In this document: positions 61,609-64,000 of the stretch, in pieces
How positions within the stretch are numbered: the stretch's first letter is position 1
Layout: every line of letters starts with the position of its first letter
Assembly (NCBI GenBank): GCA_024641705.1
Contig: JAHECO010000013.1
Location: forward strand, 1 to 64,000
DNA: 64,000 nt
Source: Candidatus Kryptoniota bacterium
GTDB taxonomy: Bacteria; Bacteroidota; Ignavibacteria; Kryptoniales; JAKASW01
Direction: 5' to 3'
Translations under genes and position numbers: made by a program
The notes under the pieces: generated by a model
What the model was told of the DNA's origin: nothing
Databases searched by the model: none
Seen by the model: the letters and a program-made list of their open reading frames with translations, nothing else

Positions 61609-63630
61609 ATGGCTGAGAACACGCAGGGATCCGGCGCACGGTATCAGTCTTATGTGCCTGCTGAAACCACGATGAGGGAGTTCAGCATAAGGGCGCTGGT
61701 GCTGGGATTGATAATGTGCGTTATCCTCGGCGCGGCAAACGCGTATCTCGGGTTGAAGGCCGGAATGACGATCGCGGCGACGTATCCCGCTGCCGTGATA
61801 GGCATGGCGGTCCTGCGGTTGATGAAGGGAAATCTGCTTGAAGAGAATTTCGCCAGGACGGTCGGCGCGATAGGTGAGTCCATTGCGGCCGGCGCGGTAT
61901 TTACCATCCCGGCTTTCTACATAGCGGGAATCTGGAAGCATTTCGACAGCAGCCACTATCTCGAAGCGACGGCGATAATGTTCGTCGGCAGCGTCCTCGG
62001 AATCCTTTTCGTCACGATACTTCGCAGGGTTATGGTCGAAGACAAAGAACTTCCTTTTCCGGAGTCTATCGCGGCCTCTGAGATACATAAGGCGGGGCGG
62101 ACCGGCGGCACCGGTGCAAAGTACCTCTTCAGTGCCATGGGTCTCGGCGGTATCATACAGGCGCTCGGCCAGCTCAATTTCTTCGCAGCTGCCTGGGAAA
62201 AGTTTATCAAATTTACACCGCTGTCGCTTTCTCTCGATAACGGAGTCGGAAGCTCGGCAGTCAAGTCGGGCGGCGGAGCGCTCGTCACGACTCCCGGCGT
62301 CAGTCCGGCCTATGTCGGCGTAGGCTACATCATCGGGCCGAGGCTGGCCGCGTTGAACTTCAGCGGTGGTATCCTCAGCTGGGGGCTCTTTGTCCCGCTG
62401 CTTCTCTATTTCCTCGGACCGTCGGCCCTGCCGGCCAACGCAACGCAGAGCCAGTGGATCGCACTCAGCTATTCGGTATGGCTCACCCTGGTTCGCCCGA
62501 TCGCCATCGGGGGAATGATATTCAGCGCAGGTTATACGCTGTACAAGATGAGGAACAGCCTCAGCGTCGGCCTCAGCAGAGCCATCGGGGATGTTAAGAA
62601 GTCCGCGACCGGTGGAAGAGTCGAGATAAGAACCGAGCGCGACATGGATTTCAGGTATGTCGGCGGCGGTATAATCCTGGCCGGCATCGCGACATTTTTC
62701 ATCTATAATTATTTTGCCCAGAGCGTCCCGGCTGCGTTGACGGCGACGCTGGTAATGCTTATCACCGGGTTCTTCTTCGCTGCGGTGTCGGGCTACCTGG
62801 TCGGAATAATCGGCTCCAGCAACAACCCGGTCAGCGGGCTGACGATTTCTACTCTCCTGATCGCTGCCATCTTAATGGTTATCCTCGGGGAGACCGGGGT
62901 AACCGGAATTGCGGCTGTTCTCGGAGTAGCTGCGGTTGTCTGCGTGGCAGCGGCAGTCGCAGGTGAGATGCTGCAGGACCTGAAAGTCGGGCACATACTC
63001 GGCGGTACTCCGTGGAAGATGCAGGTTGGCGATTTGATCGGCGTATTTGCCGGCTCTGCCGTGATGTTTATCCCCCTGATGATCCTGAACCAGGGTGATA
63101 TCAACCAGGGCGGTATAGGCTTCGGTGGTAGAGCTCTTCCGGCGCCCCAGGCGGGTATGATGGCTGCTCTCGCACAAGGCATCGTCGGCGGGCACATGGC
63201 CTGGCCCCTGGTAATTGTCGGCATGATCATGGCATTCGGGTTCATCATAAGCGGCGTTCGGAGCCCGATGCTTGTATTCGTCGGGATGTACCTTCCGTTC
63301 GGCACAGTTGCCGCCATTTTTGTCGGCGGGCTCATCCGCGGCATCGTCGACATAGTTGCGAAACGCCGGAAGCTCAACGATGCGCAGGGCGCACGTGTAG
63401 AGAACACGGGAATCCTTTTGTCGTCAGGCTTCATCGCGGGCGAGGCCCTGATGGGGCTCGTCTTCGCGGCTCTTGCTTTCTATGATATCAAGTGGCCTTC
63501 GATCTTTGAGCACCCGAGCTTTGGAGTGAGCCTTCTGGTCTTTCTGGTGCTCGCACTCATTCTGATCTACTTCCCCCTGAAGAACGCGGGTTCGCCGGAT
63601 CAGCCGGCACCGCCGAAGGCGGCGATGTAA
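61609..63630 (+). CDS. Oligopeptide transporter (OPT family)
   Basis: 673 aa with about 15 membrane segments. SIRALVLGLIMCVILGAANAYLGLKAGMTIAATYPAAV is the N-terminal OPT signature, then LPFPESIAASEIHKAGR, SSNNPVSGLTIST and a Gly-rich later half (GGTPWKMQVGDLIG). OPT carriers import small peptides or metal-chelate compounds with protons. AAGAAGGAGCAA upstream of the ATG serves as ribosome site. It has its own promoter and a hairpin behind it. Confidence 0.92.
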   Translation: MAENTQGSGARYQSYVPAETTMREFSIRALVLGLIMCVILGAANAYLGLKAGMTIAATYPAAVIGMAVLRLMKGNLLEENFARTVGAIGESIAAGAVFTIPAFYIAGIWKHFDSSHYLEATAIMFVGSVLGILFVTILRRVMVEDKELPFPESIAASEIHKAGRTGGTGAKYLFSAMGLGGIIQALGQLNFFAAAWEKFIKFTPLSLSLDNGVGSSAVKSGGGALVTTPGVSPAYVGVGYIIGPRLAALNFSGGILSWGLFVPLLLYFLGPSALPANATQSQWIALSYSVWLTLVRPIAIGGMIFSAGYTLYKMRNSLSVGLSRAIGDVKKSATGGRVEIRTERDMDFRYVGGGIILAGIATFFIYNYFAQSVPAALTATLVMLITGFFFAAVSGYLVGIIGSSNNPVSGLTISTLLIAAILMVILGETGVTGIAAVLGVAAVVCVAAAVAGEMLQDLKVGHILGGTPWKMQVGDLIGVFAGSAVMFIPLMILNQGDINQGGIGFGGRALPAPQAGMMAALAQGIVGGHMAWPLVIVGMIMAFGFIISGVRSPMLVFVGMYLPFGTVAAIFVGGLIRGIVDIVAKRRKLNDAQGARVENTGILLSSGFIAGEALMGLVFAALAFYDIKWPSIFEHPSFGVSLLVFLVLALILIYFPLKNAGSPDQPAPPKAAM

Positions 63631-63682
63631 TCTTTTTAGAGGTAAAAAGGATAAGAGGTAAATAGGTCAATTTTGTTTGAAG

Positions 63683-63706
63683 AAGGGCGGTCGGATGGCC
63701 GCCCTT
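63683..63706. terminator. Probable terminator after the OPT gene
   Basis: AAGGGCGG (63683-63690), 8-nt loop, CCGCCCTT (63699-63706): perfect 8-bp stem 52 bp after the stop codon. Tails are only weakly T-rich on both strands; may serve both directions. Confidence 0.55.
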
Positions 63707-63779
63707 TGCTAGTTCTGCAATGCCTCAGGGTACATGATGCCTTCATTTTTCAGAAGCTGTCGGAGAACAGCGGTTCCAC

Positions 63780-63998
63780 TTAAACATGCACTAATTCGTT
63801 CTGTGCAACTAATCTTGACTGAGACAAGAGGCTCTGGTCTACCAGCGCTTCGTGGACTCTCCTTCCATATTTCTTGGAAAGCTCCTGTGAGAACAGTTCG
63901 ATCTTGTCCCTTTTTGCTCCCGGATTTATAAGAGATTCACTCGACTCCACTTTTTTTCGAGCGATTTCATAAAAGCATCTCTCCGCCACCAAGTCTGC
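63780..63998 (-). CDS. Possible C-terminal fragment of an unknown gene (cut by window end)
   Basis: Open frame on the minus strand running from the right edge to TAA at 63780, about 72 codons, reading LVAERCFYEIARKKVESSESL, then KRDKIELFSQELSKKYGRRVHEALVDQS. It has charged, helical character. No start can be fixed because the frame stays open at the window end. I do not recognise a family. It could be real or spurious. Confidence 0.3.
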   Translation of the reverse strand, partial: ADLVAERCFYEIARKKVESSESLINPGAKRDKIELFSQELSKKYGRRVHEALVDQSLLSQSRLVAQNELVHV

Positions 63999-64000
63999 TA

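Overview
The window looks like chromosomal DNA of a Gram-negative bacterium of the Bacteroidota/Chlorobi (FCB) group, probably closer to the Ignavibacteria/Kryptonia side than to Bacteroidia. Evidence: a secreted protein with a C-terminal type IX secretion (T9SS) sorting domain (YPNPFNPST and VYNVLGQ motifs), a TonB-dependent receptor with a carboxypeptidase-regulatory-like N-domain, many lipoproteins, a transaldolase-glucose-6-phosphate isomerase fusion, and a moderately GC-rich composition. Most genes have clear Shine-Dalgarno sequences and several promoters look like ordinary sigma70 sites (for example TTGACA-17-TAATAT), which is unlike classical Bacteroidia. The assignment is inference; no rRNA is present.

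Region 1 (1-36.5 kb, nearly all + strand) is a large glycan island. It starts with the tail of a NagB/PIG-L-like protein, a GH3 enzyme with a PA14 insert, and a CBM9-like secreted protein. Next comes an L-fucose catabolic operon (5.1-16.1 kb): class II aldolase, fucose isomerase, FGGY kinase, Na+/solute symporter, small membrane protein, aldolase/lactaldehyde dehydrogenase fusion, LutC, and a LutB-LutA-type fusion. On paper it converts fucose to DHAP plus lactate and then pyruvate. It is followed by secreted enzymes that would release the sugar: GH20, two GH29 alpha-L-fucosidases and GH35. A TonB receptor and a T9SS beta-helix protein follow, then an AmpG-like MFS permease, GH94 chitobiose phosphorylase, GH18 chitinase and GH125 alpha-mannosidase. 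The enzyme set fits fucosylated, GlcNAc-rich glycans and chitin. No SusD partner and no local PUL regulator (HTCS, SusR, ECF) is present.

Region 2 (36.5-46.6 kb) holds a large Asp-box propeller protein on the minus strand, two small zinc-ribbon proteins, and a five-gene cluster of envelope proteins (LPP20-like, LpoB-like and TPR families) of unknown joint function. It is followed by a palindromic MITE/REP-like element and a secreted DUF4402 protein.

Region 3 (46.8-64 kb) is more household-like: RpiB, Tal-Pgi fusion, HAD phosphatase, a Crp/Fnr regulator, and a quinol nitric oxide reductase divergent from a DUF2249/AhpD-like pair. Two FNR/DNR-type palindromes lie between these divergent units, each at -41.5 from its predicted start. 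Then come an NADP-oxidoreductase gene interrupted by one amber codon, a methyltransferase, tyrosine phenol-lyase, an MFS permease, a bacilliredoxin remnant with an internal deletion, a phosphohexomutase and an OPT transporter. No tRNA, rRNA, CRISPR array, transposase or integrase was seen.
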